Positions 18,886-34,260 are shown, counted from the first letter of the stretch. The stretch: DNA of 64,000 nt from Hypericibacter adhaerens (GCF_008728835.1 NZ_CP042582.1:1240001-1304000); one strand, 5' to 3'. Numbers and translations: made by a program. Notes: a model not told the origin generated them from the letters alone.

Positions 18886-20925
18886 GTGAATCAACCCGTC
18901 CAGACCGCCCGCTATGAAGGCGACGCCAGCATGGCCGCCCTCCTGAAGTCGTCAGGATCTCGGTTGGATATCAATAGTCTGCGCCATCTCGTCGCGGGTG
19001 TCGTGTCGGCGCCCCGAGGCGAGCGGCCGAAGGACTGGATGGGCCTGGTCGCAAGCCCCCCGAGCCCGGCTCTGGAAACCCAGCTTGCCGCTTTGGAAGC
19101 AGAAATAGCCGCTGGGCGGCCAACCGAGCTGGCGGCCCGCGGGGCGGAGCGAGCCGTGCGTCTTGCTGCAGTGCAACAAGAATTGGGCAGGCAGAAGCTG
19201 GACGGCTTCCTGGTGCCCCGGGCCGACGAATTCCAGGGCGAGTATGTCCCGCCGCGGGCCGAACGGCTGGCCTGGCTGACCGGCTTCACCGGCTCGGCCG
19301 GCCTGGCGCTGGTCCTGGCCAAGCGGGCCGCCGTCTTCGTCGACGGGCGCTACACCCTCCAGGTCCGCGACGAGGTCGATGGCGGGCTCTATGACTACCG
19401 CCACATCACCGACGAGCCGGCCGAAGCCTGGCTCGCCCAGCATTTCCCGACCGGTGGGCGCCTGGGCTACGACCCCTGGCTCCATACCCAGGACGGGCTG
19501 ATCGCGATCCGCGAGGCGGTCGAGCGGCGCCAGGGCCAGCTGGTGCCTTGCGAGCGCAATCCGGTCGACGCGGTCTGGAGCGACCAGCCCGCGGCGCCGA
19601 TCGCCCCCGTGGTGGTGCATCCGCTGCAATATGCCGGCCGCGAGGCGGCGGAAAAGCGCGCCGCGATCGGCGCCGAGCTGGAGAAGGCGGGCCTCGATGC
19701 CGCGGTCATCAGCCAGCCGCCCTCGCTCGCCTGGCTGCTCAATATCCGCGGCGCCGACGTGCCGCGCACGCCGCTGCCGCTGGGTTTCGCGCTGGTGCAT
19801 CGCGACGGCACGGTCGAGCTCTTCATCGAGCCGCTGAAGCTGGCCCCGGGAATTGAAACCCATCTCGGCAACGGTGTCTCGGTCTCGCCGCCCGCCGAGT
19901 TCGGCCGGGCGCTGGACCGGCTCGGCAGCCAGCACCGCCGTGTCCTGGTGGACCGCGGCTCGGGCGCGCTCTGGATCGTCGAGAAGCTGAAAGCTGCGGG
20001 CGCGGGCCTGGTCATGGGCGAGGATCCTTGCGCGCTGCCCAAGGCCTGCAAGAACGAGACCGAGCTCGCCGGCATGCGTCACGCCCACCGGCGCGACGGC
20101 GTGGCGGTGACGCGCTTCCTCGCCTGGCTCGACGCCCATGCCGCCAAGGGCGAGGTCGACGAGCTGATCGCGGTGGAGAAGCTGGCGCAGTTCCGCCGCC
20201 TGGGCGAGCTGTTCCGCGATTTCAGCTTCGACACCATCTCGGGCGCCGGTCCCAACGGCGCCATCGTCCATTACCGCTCGAGCCCGCGCACCAACCGCAA
20301 GCTCGAGAGCGGCGAGCTGTTCCTGATCGATTCCGGCGCGCAATATCTGGACGGCACCACCGACATCACCCGCACGGTCGCGATCGGCACGCCCACGCCG
20401 GAGATGCGCGACCGCTTCACCCGCGTGCTCAAGGGCCATATCGCGCTGGGCGCCGCGAAGTTCCCGCGCGGTACCTCCGGCAGCCAGCTCGACGCGCTGG
20501 CGCGCCGCGCGCTCTGGGAGGTCGGGCTCGATTACGACCATGGCACCGGTCATGGCGTGGGCAGCTATCTCTCGGTGCATGAGGGCCCGCACCGCATCTC
20601 GAAGGTGCCGAACCGCGTGGCGCTGCAGCCCGGCATGATCGTCTCGAACGAGCCCGGCTACTACAAGACCGGCGGCTACGGCATCCGCATCGAGAACCTG
20701 GTGGCGGTGCAGCCGGAGCCGGCGGCCGAGGGCGGCCTGCCGATGCTCTCCTTCGAGACCCTGACGCTGGCGCCGATCGACCGGCGGCTGGTCGAGACCA
20801 AGATCATGACCGCCGACGAGATCGCTTGGCTCGACGCCTATCACAGCCGCGTGCGCGAAAGCCTGACGCCCTTGCTCGATGCAGCGACGGCGACCTGGCT
20901 CGCCCAGGCGACGCGGCCGCTATAA
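18886..20925 (+). CDS. Aminopeptidase P family metallopeptidase (M24B)
   Basis: This cytoplasmic dimetal peptidase removes N-terminal residues preceding proline. The creatinase-type N-terminal domains are followed by the M24 pita-bread fold. Its ligand-bearing blocks are all present: LIDSGAQYLDGTTDITRT (two Asp), GTGHGVGSYLSVHEGP (His), SNEPGYY (Glu) and SFETLTLAP (Glu). The GTG at 18886 is chosen because AGGAGA (18873-18878) lies 7 bases before it; an ATG at 18868 is in the same frame. At 679 residues it is about 90 longer than usual. The extra N-terminal stretch has more A/T-ending codons than the rest. Confidence 0.9.
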   Translation: MNQPVQTARYEGDASMAALLKSSGSRLDINSLRHLVAGVVSAPRGERPKDWMGLVASPPSPALETQLAALEAEIAAGRPTELAARGAERAVRLAAVQQELGRQKLDGFLVPRADEFQGEYVPPRAERLAWLTGFTGSAGLALVLAKRAAVFVDGRYTLQVRDEVDGGLYDYRHITDEPAEAWLAQHFPTGGRLGYDPWLHTQDGLIAIREAVERRQGQLVPCERNPVDAVWSDQPAAPIAPVVVHPLQYAGREAAEKRAAIGAELEKAGLDAAVISQPPSLAWLLNIRGADVPRTPLPLGFALVHRDGTVELFIEPLKLAPGIETHLGNGVSVSPPAEFGRALDRLGSQHRRVLVDRGSGALWIVEKLKAAGAGLVMGEDPCALPKACKNETELAGMRHAHRRDGVAVTRFLAWLDAHAAKGEVDELIAVEKLAQFRRLGELFRDFSFDTISGAGPNGAIVHYRSSPRTNRKLESGELFLIDSGAQYLDGTTDITRTVAIGTPTPEMRDRFTRVLKGHIALGAAKFPRGTSGSQLDALARRALWEVGLDYDHGTGHGVGSYLSVHEGPHRISKVPNRVALQPGMIVSNEPGYYKTGGYGIRIENLVAVQPEPAAEGGLPMLSFETLTLAPIDRRLVETKIMTADEIAWLDAYHSRVRESLTPLLDAATATWLAQATRPL

Positions 20926-20936
20926 CCACATCTCTT

Positions 20937-20964
20937 CCTCTCCACCCGCGTAGCGGGGGGAGAG
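20937..20964 (+). repeat. Left half of a palindromic REP-like repeat split by the IS110 element
   Basis: This is an imperfect hairpin: CTCTCCACCCGC (20938-20949), loop GTA, then GCGGGGGGAGAG (20953-20964). The rest of this repeat unit, GGTTGGGTGAGGGG, lies on the far side of the IS at 22102-22115. Joining the two halves restores the layout of the other copies at 22190-22240 and 49743-49841: a GGAGAGG stem end followed by a short spacer and a GGTGAGGGGG tail. Confidence 0.75.
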
Positions 20965-20979
20965 CGACTGTGTTGCCAG

Positions 20980-26076
<5,097 letters not shown>

Positions 26077-26082
26077 GCAGGT

Positions 26083-26895
26083 TCAGAAGATGGCGTTGAG
26101 CCAGGAACCTTCCTTGCGCTCCGGTTCCAGATCGTGACTCGTCAGGAGCGCGTAGGAGTCCTGATACCAGTCGCTGCCAGGGAAGTTATAGCCCAGCACC
26201 GCGCCGGCGGTCTGGGCTTCGTCGTTGACGCCCAGCGCCAGATAGCATTCGACCAGGCGCGACAGGGCCTCCGGCACATGGGTGGTGGTCTGGAAGCGCT
26301 CGATGACGGTGCGGAACCGGTTGATCGCCGCGACCCACTGGCCGCGCGTCTCGTAATAGCGGCCGATCTCCATCTCCTTGCCGGCCAGATGGTCGCGGGT
26401 CAGGTCGAGCTTGAGCGAGGCGTCGCGCGCATAGTCGGTGTTGGGGAAGCGGGCCACCACCTCGGCCAGGCTCTGCAGCGCCAGCTCGGTGTTCTTCTGG
26501 TCGCGGCCGACGTCGACGATCTGCTCGTAATAGCAGAGCGCCTTGAGGTAGTAGGCGTAGGGCGCGTTGCGATGGCCGGGATGGAGGTCGAGGAAATGCT
26601 CCACCCCGATGATGGCGTCGTCATACTCGTTGTTGACGTAGTGCGCGTAGGCCGACATCAGCTGCGCCTGGGTGGCCCAGGTCGAGTAGGGATGCTGCCG
26701 CTCGACCTCGTCGAACATCTTCGCGGCCTGCTTGTACTGGCCGGTCTGGATCAGATCGTAGCCCTGGTTGTAGAGCACCTCGGGCGGTTGATCGGGGACC
26801 TGGGGTTCGTCCGAGCTGCAGGCGCCGAGCGCGAGGCCGGCCAGGAGAACGAGAGCGGCCAGCGCGGGCCGGCGGGAAAAGATCGGGGTCGGCAT
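26083..26895 (-). CDS. bamD: Outer-membrane assembly lipoprotein BamD
   Basis: BamD is the essential lipoprotein partner of BamA in outer-membrane protein insertion. The signal peptide ends LALGAC, making Cys26 the lipidation site. The mature chain holds five TPR-like repeats, starting with EVLYNQGYDLIQTGQYKQAAKMFDEVERQHPYS. Length 270 is typical. It is separated from lpxC by 191 bases containing a terminator, so it probably has its own promoter and heads a bamD-recN-ligA unit. Confidence 0.95.
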   Translation of the reverse strand: MPTPIFSRRPALAALVLLAGLALGACSSDEPQVPDQPPEVLYNQGYDLIQTGQYKQAAKMFDEVERQHPYSTWATQAQLMSAYAHYVNNEYDDAIIGVEHFLDLHPGHRNAPYAYYLKALCYYEQIVDVGRDQKNTELALQSLAEVVARFPNTDYARDASLKLDLTRDHLAGKEMEIGRYYETRGQWVAAINRFRTVIERFQTTTHVPEALSRLVECYLALGVNDEAQTAGAVLGYNFPGSDWYQDSYALLTSHDLEPERKEGSWLNAIF

Positions 26896-27048
26896 CGGTT
26901 TCTTTGCTGCCTCGGCACATTCAAGTCGCTGGCCCGCCTGACAAATTCACGCTTCCGCCAAGCCGGCTTCGGGGCCCGACTATAGGGCTCCGGCAGCGGC
27001 CCCTCAAGCGCCGGCCGGAAGGGCGGGCCAGGGGCGTCGGCGGACGGG

Positions 27049-27068
27049 AAAAATGGCGGAAGGCCGCC
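27049..27068 (-). terminator. Intrinsic terminator downstream of lpxC
   Basis: On the minus strand GGCGG-CCTT-CCGCC (27055-27068) is followed directly by ATTTTTCCC (27046-27054). A competing stem, CCGCCC / GGGCGG (27064-27079), overlaps it. A short GC stem with a five-T tract is a classic rho-independent signal and separates lpxC from bamD. Confidence 0.7.
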
Positions 27069-27086
27069 CTTCCGGGCGGGCCGGGG

Positions 27087-28013
27087 CTACTCGGCGGCGG
27101 TGGCCCGCGAGGGCTGTTCCTCGAGAATCGGGGCCCAGTCCCAAGCCTCGGAGTCGGCAAAGAGGGCCGCCAGCAGCCGGTGATGCAGCCTGTGGCCCGA
27201 GCGCCGGCCTTCGAAGCGGGCCTTGAGCGGCGCGCCGGCGAGCGCCATGTCGCCGATCACGTCGAGCGCCTTGTGGCGGGCGAGCTCGTTGGCATAGCGC
27301 AGGCCGCCCTCGTTCAGCACCTTGCCGTCCGACACCACGACCGCGTTGTCGAGCGACGCGCCCCGGGCCAGGCCGGCGGCCCTGAGCGCCTCGGCATCGG
27401 CGAGGAATCCATAGGTGCGGGCCCGGGCGATCTCGGCCCTGAACCCGTCGGCGGTGACCCGGCCGCAATAGCTCTGGGGCGAGAGGTTGCCGGGACCGTA
27501 ATCGACCTCGATCGCGACGGTGAACGCATCGGCCGGATGGAGCGCCACGCGGCGCTCGGCATCCTCGATCATCACGGTCTTGCGCACGGCGATGGCGCGG
27601 CGCGGCGACGGCTGCGGGACGGTGCCGGCGCATTCGATCAGGAACAGGAAGGGGGCGGCGCTGCCATCCATGATCGGCAGCTCGGGCGCATCGACCGCGA
27701 TCTCGGCATTGTCGACGCCGCAAGCCGACAGCGCGGCCAGCACATGCTCGACCGTGGCCACGCGCGTTCCGGCTTCGTTGCTGAGGGCGGTGCAGAGCGG
27801 CAGATCGCAGACCTGCCGCCAATCCGCGGCGATGATCGCCTTGTCGCCGCTGAGATCGGTGCGTCGGAACCGGATGCCGCTGCCGGCCGGCGCCGGATGG
27901 ATGGTCATGCGGACGGGACGCCCGCTATGCAACCCGATTCCGGAGCAGCTGACGCTGTTGCACAGCGTACGCTGGTGTCCAATGCCAGCGAAGCCGGTCG
28001 ATATGTCGGGCAT
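27087..28013 (-). CDS. lpxC: UDP-3-O-acyl-N-acetylglucosamine deacetylase LpxC
   Basis: LpxC catalyses the first committed step of lipid A synthesis. The 308-residue protein carries the zinc ligands His90 (VATVEHVLAAL), His247 and Asp251 (ARHKALDVIGD) and the catalytic His274 (SGHRLHH). Glu89, the general base, is also present. The substrate-loop blocks PIMDGSAAPF and ARTYGFLADAE are intact. It follows ftsZ after a terminator and is closed by its own terminator, so it is probably a separate transcript. Its presence shows the organism makes lipid A. Confidence 0.96.
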   Translation of the reverse strand: MPDISTGFAGIGHQRTLCNSVSCSGIGLHSGRPVRMTIHPAPAGSGIRFRRTDLSGDKAIIAADWRQVCDLPLCTALSNEAGTRVATVEHVLAALSACGVDNAEIAVDAPELPIMDGSAAPFLFLIECAGTVPQPSPRRAIAVRKTVMIEDAERRVALHPADAFTVAIEVDYGPGNLSPQSYCGRVTADGFRAEIARARTYGFLADAEALRAAGLARGASLDNAVVVSDGKVLNEGGLRYANELARHKALDVIGDMALAGAPLKARFEGRRSGHRLHHRLLAALFADSEAWDWAPILEEQPSRATAAE

Positions 28014-28109
28014 GGGCGAGAGACGGTTCCCTGAGCGATCGTGAGAGATCTAGGAAATCGGTCCCGTATAGGTGGTAAGCCGCGGTTCCGATTCGACCGT
28101 CAGCCTAGA

Positions 28110-28155
28110 GGAAGAAAGAACCCCGGGGCCATCGAAAAGGTGATGGCACCCGGGG
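28110..28155 (-). terminator. Intrinsic terminator downstream of ftsZ
   Basis: This is a long hairpin: CCCCGGGGCCATC (28121-28133) pairs with GATGGCACCCGGGG (28142-28155), 13 pairs with one bulged A and an 8-base loop. It is followed on the minus strand by TTCTTTCTTCCTC. It lies 62-96 bases past the ftsZ stop and should end the division-cluster transcript before lpxC. Confidence 0.75.
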
Positions 28156-28216
28156 AAAAGCTGTGGCACCCGCGTCAGGCTTCAGTCATTGCCGTGACGC
28201 AATGACGCTCGAAGCC

Positions 28217-30106
28217 TTAATTGGCTTGCCGACGAAGGAACGCGGGGATTTCGAAGAACTCCTCCTCCGCCCGCGTCGGTGCGATGCGGTCCTTGGGATC
28301 CAGGCCCGACAGACGCTGCTGCGCGTCGCCGGCCGCCGCCGGTTGGGTTGCGGCCGGGCGAGGCTGCACAACCGGCTGGGCAGGCATGGCGGGCGCTTGC
28401 AGACGCGGTGCCGGCGCCGGCGCCGGAGCAGCGGGAGCCGCAACCGGTGTCGGCGGCATCGCCGCGTCTACTTTGGGCGCCCGACCAAACAAGCCGCCGG
28501 TGCCCGTCACCCGTGCGAACAGGTTCGTGCCGCGACGCGGCGCTTCCGGTGCCGCGGGCGCGGCGCCGGAACGGGCCGCGGATGCCGCCATGGTCTGTGC
28601 CGCCGGGGCCGTCATGGCGGGCGGGGTCATGGTCGGCGAGGGCATCGACGGGGTCATGGGCGGCATGGCCGGACGGGGTGCCGGTGCCGCCGCCCGTTCG
28701 ACCGGGGCCGGCGCGATGAAGGGCCGTTCCTCGGCCGGACGGGGCGCCGGCATTTGCGGTGCCGGGGCCATCGTCGGTGCCGGAGCCGCCATCGTCGGCG
28801 CCGGGCTCGCGACGGTCGGTGCCGCCGTGCCCGCGAGATCGAAGGCGAGCGACATGCCCGCGTCGGTCTGCGGCTGGGCAGCCGGTGCCGTCATGACCGG
28901 CATCGTCATCGGCGGAACCGGTTTCGGCACCTGCATCGCCGGCTGGGTTTCCATCGCCATGGCCAAGGCACCGGCCGTCGCGGGCTGAGCGCTCATGACG
29001 GCGGCGGGAACCTCCATCTCGCGGCGTTCGGCACGCAGCACCGGCGGCGCCTCGGCCGGCTGATGGGCCGGCGTGCTGACGACGCGGCCGCCGGCCGCGA
29101 CGAGGCTGAGGCTGACCGGACGCGGCATCACCTGGCCTGCGGCCTCGATGCCGGTCGCCACCACCGAAATGCGGATCTTGCCGGTGAGGTTCTGGTCGAA
29201 GGTCGAGCCGAAGATGATATTGGCCTCGGGATCGACTTCCTCGCGGATGCGGGTTGCCGCCTCGTCGACCTCGAACAGGGTCATGTCCGGGCCGCCGGTG
29301 ATGTTGATGAGGACGCCGCGGGCGCCCTTCATCGAGACGTCGTCGAGCAGCGGGTTGGAGATCGCCCGCTCGGCCGCGGTCACGGCCCGGCCTTCGCCCT
29401 CGGCCTCGCCGGTGCCCATCATCGCCTTGCCCATCTCGGTCATGACCGAGCGGATGTCGGCGAAGTCGAGATTGATCAGGCCCGGCATCACCATCAGGTC
29501 GGTGACGCCGCGCACGCCCGAATAGAGCACCTGGTCGGCCATCGCGAAGGCGTCGGCGAAGGTGGTCTTCTCGGTCGCGATCCGGAACAGGTTCTGGTTC
29601 GGGATGATGATCAGCGTGTCGACATATTGCTGCAGTTCCTGGATGCCGCTGTCGGCGAGCCGCATCCGGTGCAGGCCTTCGAAGTGGAACGGCTTGGTGA
29701 CGACGCCGACGGTCAGGATGCCGTGCTCGCGCGCGGCGCGGGCCACGACGGGAGCGGCCCCGGTGCCGGTGCCGCCGCCCATGCCGGCGGTGATGAACAC
29801 CATGTTCGAGCCGGCCAGCTCCTCGATCACGCTGTCGATCGATTCCTCGGCCGCGGCGCGGCCGATGTCGGGACGCGAGCCCGCGCCCAGACCCTGGGTG
29901 ATGCCATGGCCGAGCTGGATGCGGCGCGCGCATTGCGACTGGGCGAGCGCCTGGGCGTCGGTGTTGGCGATGATGAATTCGACCCCCTCGAGGTTCGAGC
30001 GGATCATGTTGCTGACGGCATTGCCGCCGGCGCCGCCGACACCGATCACGGTGATGCGCGGCTTGATCTCATGCGGGTTGTTCGGCAGAGACAGGTTCAA
30101 CGTCAT
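28217..30106 (-). CDS. ftsZ: Cell division GTPase FtsZ
   Basis: FtsZ is a tubulin-like GTPase that forms the division ring. The GTPase core (about residues 1-325) has [10 protein letters not shown] at the N-terminus and the signature GGGTGTG at 110-116. The catalytic T7-loop block [11 protein letters not shown] is also present. A very long Pro/Ala/Met-rich linker (about 330-590) follows, then the conserved C-terminal peptide EIPAFLRRQ that binds FtsA and other partners. At 629 residues it is much longer than the roughly 380 of E. coli, as in several alphaproteobacteria. GGAGG at 30113-30117 (complement) is a strong binding site six bases before the ATG. A hairpin (30166-30187) lies between ftsA and ftsZ. 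Confidence 0.97.
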   Translation of the reverse strand: MTLNLSLPNNPHEIKPRITVIGVGGAGGNAVSNMIRSNLEGVEFIIANTDAQALAQSQCARRIQLGHGITQGLGAGSRPDIGRAAAEESIDSVIEELAGSNMVFITAGMGGGTGTGAAPVVARAAREHGILTVGVVTKPFHFEGLHRMRLADSGIQELQQYVDTLIIIPNQNLFRIATEKTTFADAFAMADQVLYSGVRGVTDLMVMPGLINLDFADIRSVMTEMGKAMMGTGEAEGEGRAVTAAERAISNPLLDDVSMKGARGVLINITGGPDMTLFEVDEAATRIREEVDPEANIIFGSTFDQNLTGKIRISVVATGIEAAGQVMPRPVSLSLVAAGGRVVSTPAHQPAEAPPVLRAERREMEVPAAVMSAQPATAGALAMAMETQPAMQVPKPVPPMTMPVMTAPAAQPQTDAGMSLAFDLAGTAAPTVASPAPTMAAPAPTMAPAPQMPAPRPAEERPFIAPAPVERAAAPAPRPAMPPMTPSMPSPTMTPPAMTAPAAQTMAASAARSGAAPAAPEAPRRGTNLFARVTGTGGLFGRAPKVDAAMPPTPVAAPAAPAPAPAPRLQAPAMPAQPVVQPRPAATQPAAAGDAQQRLSGLDPKDRIAPTRAEEEFFEIPAFLRRQAN

Positions 30107-30199
30107 GTACGGCCTCCATTCATGACACGGGTGTGTCGGCGCCGGTTGATCCGACGCCGGTTATGCCGGGTCTTGCCAGGGACCCGGTATGGGGTGAGC

Positions 30200-31471
30200 T
30201 CAAAAATTGACACGGAGCCAGTTGCCCAGCCGGCCGATGAAGCCGGCGGCCTCTCCTTGTTGGGTTGCGTAACGCGATTCGGTGCGCGGCAGCCGGAGCG
30301 CCGATTGCTGCGCATAGACGAGCAGGCCGGCAGCGGTGGCGAAGGCGGGACCGCCCGTCGCCTCGGCGAGCCCTGCGATGCGGATCGGGCGGCCCATGCG
30401 CACCTGCTTGTCGAGGATGGCCGAGGCCAGCTCGCGCAGGCCCGCCAGCTGCGAGGCGCCGCCGGTGAGCACGACGCGCCGTCCGGCGATCTTGTCGAAG
30501 CCGCTCTGCTCCAGGCGCTGGCGCACCAGCTCGAAGGTCTCCTCGAGGCGCGGCTGGATGATGCCGACCAGCATCGAGCGGGCGATGGTGTTGCCCTCGA
30601 CCGCGTCTTCCTCGCCGACCAGCGGCACGGTGATCATCTCGCGCTCGTCGGAGGGCGAGAGCATGCAGTTGCCGTAGAGCGTCTTGAGCCGCTCGGCATG
30701 GGCGAGCGGCGTCGAGAGCCCGCGCGCGATGTCGTTGGTCACATGGGCGCCGCCCACGGGGACGATGTCGGTATAGACGACGTTGCCGTCGAAGAAGACG
30801 GAGAGGGTGGTGGCGCCGCCGCCCATGTCGATCACGGTCACGCCCAGGTCGCGCTCGTCGTCGACCAGCGTGGCGAGGCCGGCGGCATAAGGCGAGACCA
30901 CCAGCGCGCCGATCTCGAGATGGCAGCGGGCGATGCAGCTCGTCAGGTTGCGCACGGCGCCCGCCTGCGCGGTCACGACATGCATGTCGACGCCGAGCTT
31001 CTCGCCGAACATGCCGCGCGGATCGCGGATGCCGCTGCTGCCGTCGATCGAGTAGCGGATCGGGATCGAATGGATCAGCCGGCGCTCGCCCTGGGCGTCG
31101 AGCATGCCGCCCTGTTCCAGCACGCGCCGGAGGTCGCCGTCGCCGATCTCGTGGCCGGCGATCTGGACCTCGACGCCCACCGTCTGCGAGGCCGGATAGC
31201 CGCCCGAGAGATTGACGATCACCTCATGGATGGTCTCGCCCGCCATCTCCTCGGCGGCATGGACCGCGCCGAGGATCACCGCCTCGGCCTGTTCCATGTC
31301 GACGATGGCGCCGCCGCGCACGCCGCGCGACACCTGGTGGCCGATGCCGGTCACCCGCGGGCGGCCGTCTTCCTCCAGCCGCGCGATGAAGCAGCAGATC
31401 TTGCTGGTCCCGACATCGAGTGCCGCGACCGTCCCGCTGCGCGACGCCATTCTCGGCTTCCTCATGCCCAA
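30200..31471 (-). CDS. ftsA: Cell division protein FtsA
   Basis: FtsA is the actin-like ATPase that tethers FtsZ to the inner membrane. The 423-residue chain shows the actin phosphate 1 block VAALDVGTSKICCFIA, phosphate 2 VTVIDMGGGATTLS and adenosine block VVLTGGASQLAGL. The C-terminal stretch FIGRLGNWLRVNF is an amphipathic membrane-targeting helix. It lies between ftsQ and ftsZ, with 61 bases to ftsQ and 93 to ftsZ. Confidence 0.96.
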   Translation of the reverse strand: MGMRKPRMASRSGTVAALDVGTSKICCFIARLEEDGRPRVTGIGHQVSRGVRGGAIVDMEQAEAVILGAVHAAEEMAGETIHEVIVNLSGGYPASQTVGVEVQIAGHEIGDGDLRRVLEQGGMLDAQGERRLIHSIPIRYSIDGSSGIRDPRGMFGEKLGVDMHVVTAQAGAVRNLTSCIARCHLEIGALVVSPYAAGLATLVDDERDLGVTVIDMGGGATTLSVFFDGNVVYTDIVPVGGAHVTNDIARGLSTPLAHAERLKTLYGNCMLSPSDEREMITVPLVGEEDAVEGNTIARSMLVGIIQPRLEETFELVRQRLEQSGFDKIAGRRVVLTGGASQLAGLRELASAILDKQVRMGRPIRIAGLAEATGGPAFATAAGLLVYAQQSALRLPRTESRYATQQGEAAGFIGRLGNWLRVNF

Positions 31472-31532
31472 CGCCCCTGTTCTTCCCTTTGTGCCGGCCT
31501 TGCCGTCGGACCGCCGGCCCGCTTCCCGTTCG

Positions 31533-32402
31533 TCATGTGTCGCTCCCGGGCGCCGTGGGCTTGGCGGCCGCGGGCTCCGAGCCCGGCGCCAGCCGCACCA
31601 CCATGCGGTCGGGCAGTCTGAGATCGATGGTCGAAAGATCGCGCTTGAGCAGGCCCTGCTCGCGCTCGAGGCGCGCCAGCTGGAGCCACGCGGCCGTCGG
31701 ATTGGTCTCGGGCAGCTTCACGTCGACACCGTTGTCGAGCCGCAGGTTCCAGCGCCGGTCGCCGACCCAGACCGCGGCCTTGACCCGCGCCTTGAGCTCG
31801 GGCTCGAGCCCCAGCATCGCCACCAGGTCGGACGCATGCTGCGGGGCGTTGTCGCCGACCAGCACCAGGAGCTGGCTGAAGCGGCCGGGGTCGGAGGCGG
31901 CGATGGCCTCGCCCTCGCGATCCACCAGATAGAACTTGCCGTCGCGCTGCCACAGCGCGAAGGGCGCGAACTCGTCGATATGAACCTTGAGATTGCCGTC
32001 GAGCCCGCGATGCACGCTGGCGCTCTTGACCCAGGGCAGATTCTCGACGCGGGCGCGGATCGCCGCGGGATCGAGCGCCAGGATCGGCGTGCCGCGATCG
32101 GCGCCGATCGCGGCCAGCAGCTCCTCGGGCGGCGTCTGCTCGCGGCCATCGACCGTGACGCTCTGCAGCGTCAGGCCCAGATGGCCGGAGAGCGTCACCA
32201 TGCCGTCGCCGAGCGTCGTGCCCTGGCGCTGGATCCATTCGGAAGGCCACAGCATCCAGCCGGCGCCGGCGATCGCGAGCAGCACGGCACCGATCGCGGC
32301 CTGGCGCTGGAGGCGCTGCCGGCGCAGGCTGCGCGGATCGCGCCGCGGCTTCGCCTTGGCGCGCGGCTGGGAAGCGCGGGGCTTGGCGGTCACGCGTCGC
32401 AT
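31533..32402 (-). CDS. ftsQ: Cell division protein FtsQ
   Basis: FtsQ is a bitopic divisome protein that links FtsB/L to the early ring. A basic cytoplasmic tail (about 1-33) precedes one membrane helix ([18 protein letters not shown]). A periplasmic POTRA domain then begins [24 protein letters not shown], followed by the beta domain. The length of 289 is normal. The ATG at 32402 overlaps ddl by 13 bases. A GTG three codons later (32393) overlaps the ddl stop by exactly four bases (GTGA), like many other junctions in this operon, and may be the true start. Confidence 0.93.
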   Translation of the reverse strand: MRRVTAKPRASQPRAKAKPRRDPRSLRRQRLQRQAAIGAVLLAIAGAGWMLWPSEWIQRQGTTLGDGMVTLSGHLGLTLQSVTVDGREQTPPEELLAAIGADRGTPILALDPAAIRARVENLPWVKSASVHRGLDGNLKVHIDEFAPFALWQRDGKFYLVDREGEAIAASDPGRFSQLLVLVGDNAPQHASDLVAMLGLEPELKARVKAAVWVGDRRWNLRLDNGVDVKLPETNPTAAWLQLARLEREQGLLKRDLSTIDLRLPDRMVVRLAPGSEPAAAKPTAPGSDT

Positions 32403-33304
32403 TGCGCGTTCTCCACCATCCAGCTCACCAGCGCGCGGAACGAGATGCCGGCATGCTTGGCCTGCTCGGGCGCCAGCGACAGCGGCGTCATGCCCGGCTG
32501 GGTGTTGACCTCGAGCAGATAGAGGTGCTCGGGGCCCTCGCCCTTGGTGTCGTCGTAACGGAAGTCGCTGCGCGAGACGCCGCGGCAGCCGAGCACCTGG
32601 TGGGCGGCGAGCGCCATCGCCAGCGCCGCGTCATAGACCTTCGCCGGCAGAGGGGCGGGCACCAGATGCTGGGTGATGCCGTCGGTATATTTCGCTTCGT
32701 AATCGTAGAAGTTGGTCTTGGACTTGAGCTCGGTGACGGCGAGCGGGCGGTCGCCCATCACGGCGACGGTGAGCTCGCGGCCGGCGATATAGGGCTCGAC
32801 CAGGGCGGCCGAGCCGTAGGACCAGCTCGTGGCGGGGGGAACATTGTCGCCCTGACGCACGATGCGCACGCCCACGCTGGAGCCCTCGTTATAGGGCTTC
32901 ATCACATAGGGCCGCGCCATCGGCTCGCCCTTGGCGAACTCCTCGCGCGTGACGAGCCGGCCGCCGGGGCAGCGCAGCCCCGCCGCCTGGAACACGCGCT
33001 TGGCCATCGGCTTGTCCATGGCGAGCGCCGAGGCCAGCAGGCCGGAGTGGGTGTAGGGGATGCCCATCAGGTTGAGCACGCCCTGGACGCAGCCATCCTC
33101 GCCCCAGCGCCCGTGAAGCGCGTTGAACACCACATCGGGGTGCGGATCGAGCGCCGCGATCAGGGCCGTCACGTCGCGGCCGGCATCGATCGTGGTCACG
33201 TCATAGCCTTCGGCGCGCAGCGCCTCGGCACAGGCCTTGCCGCTCACCAGCGAGACCTCGCGCTCGGCGGAAGCCCCGCCCATCAGCACGGCGACGCGTT
33301 TCAT
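32390..33304 (-). CDS. ddl: D-alanine--D-alanine ligase
   Basis: This ATP-grasp enzyme joins two D-alanines for the peptidoglycan stem peptide. The 304-residue chain begins [18 protein letters not shown], has the ATP-binding loop [15 protein letters not shown] and ends with the metal-binding block [20 protein letters not shown]. The start ATG at 33304 overlaps the murB stop by four bases; the open frame further upstream is murB read out of frame. It sits between murB and ftsQ, the usual place in the alphaproteobacterial dcw cluster. Confidence 0.96.
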   Translation of the reverse strand: MKRVAVLMGGASAEREVSLVSGKACAEALRAEGYDVTTIDAGRDVTALIAALDPHPDVVFNALHGRWGEDGCVQGVLNLMGIPYTHSGLLASALAMDKPMAKRVFQAAGLRCPGGRLVTREEFAKGEPMARPYVMKPYNEGSSVGVRIVRQGDNVPPATSWSYGSAALVEPYIAGRELTVAVMGDRPLAVTELKSKTNFYDYEAKYTDGITQHLVPAPLPAKVYDAALAMALAAHQVLGCRGVSRSDFRYDDTKGEGPEHLYLLEVNTQPGMTPLSLAPEQAKHAGISFRALVSWMVENAQCDA

Positions 33305-34260
33305 GCGCGCACCTCCGGTCCGCTGGTTGCCGGCCGGCCGATGCGCCGGATCTCCCATTCGAGCGTCACGCCGGTCTTCTCCTTCACGCGCCGGCGCACG
33401 TCCTCGCCCAGCGTCTCGATATCGGCGGCCGTGGCGTCGCCGGTGTTGATGAGGAAATTGCAGTGGCGCTCGGAAACCTGCGCGCCGCCGATGCGCAAGC
33501 CCCGGCAGCCGGCCTCGTCGATGAGCTGCCAGGCCTTGCGGCCGCGCGCTTCGGGGCCGGCGGGATTGGCGAAGGTGCTGCCGCCGGTGCGGGTGCGGAT
33601 CGGCTGGCTCTCCTCGCGCGTCTTCTGGATCTCGGCCATGCGGGCCTGGATCGCGGCCGGCTCGTCGCGCCGCCCCTGGAGCAGGGCGCCGGTGAAGATC
33701 CAATCCTCGGGCAGATCGCAATGGCGGTAGGAGAAGCCGAAATCCCGGTGCGCCAGCCGGTGCAGCCCGCCGCCGCCGTCGAGCGCCTCGCCCTCGATCA
33801 CCACGTCGGTCATCTCGCGGCCATAGGCGCCGCCATTCATGCGCAAGGCGCCGCCGATGGTGCCGGGAATGCCCGAGAGGAACTCGAGGCCGGCGAGGCC
33901 GGCATCGCGCGCGGCGATCGCGACATTGAGGTCGAGCGCGCCGGCGCCGGCGCGGATGCGGTCGTCTTCGGTCTCGATGCGCGCGAACTCGCGGCCGAGC
34001 CGGATCACGACGCCGGGCACGCCGCCGTCGCGCACGAGCAGGTTCGAGCCGACGCCGATCACGGTGACGGGCAGGCCCTGGGGCTTGCCGGCGAGGAAGG
34101 CCGCGAGATCGTCGCGGTCGGCCGGGCGGAACATGATCTCGGCCGTCCCGCCGACGCGGAACCAGGTGATGCCCGCCAGCGGCGCGTCCGCGGTCAGCCG
34201 TCCGCGCACGGGCGGCAATCCGGCCAGGGGATCGGTGGGGCGCTTGGCGGCGGCCATCAT
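33301..34260 (-). CDS. murB: UDP-N-acetylenolpyruvoylglucosamine reductase MurB
   Basis: MurB is an FAD enzyme that reduces the enolpyruvyl group to give UDP-MurNAc. Its 319 residues include the FAD-binding [19 protein letters not shown] and the block [24 protein letters not shown]. The substrate and active-site block [10 protein letters not shown] contains the catalytic Ser, and the C-terminal [15 protein letters not shown] block is present. The ATG at 34260 overlaps the murC stop (ATGA). Lack of the extra type I loop suggests a type II enzyme, which is inference. Confidence 0.96.
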   Translation of the reverse strand: MMAAAKRPTDPLAGLPPVRGRLTADAPLAGITWFRVGGTAEIMFRPADRDDLAAFLAGKPQGLPVTVIGVGSNLLVRDGGVPGVVIRLGREFARIETEDDRIRAGAGALDLNVAIAARDAGLAGLEFLSGIPGTIGGALRMNGGAYGREMTDVVIEGEALDGGGGLHRLAHRDFGFSYRHCDLPEDWIFTGALLQGRRDEPAAIQARMAEIQKTREESQPIRTRTGGSTFANPAGPEARGRKAWQLIDEAGCRGLRIGGAQVSERHCNFLINTGDATAADIETLGEDVRRRVKEKTGVTLEWEIRRIGRPATSGPEVRA

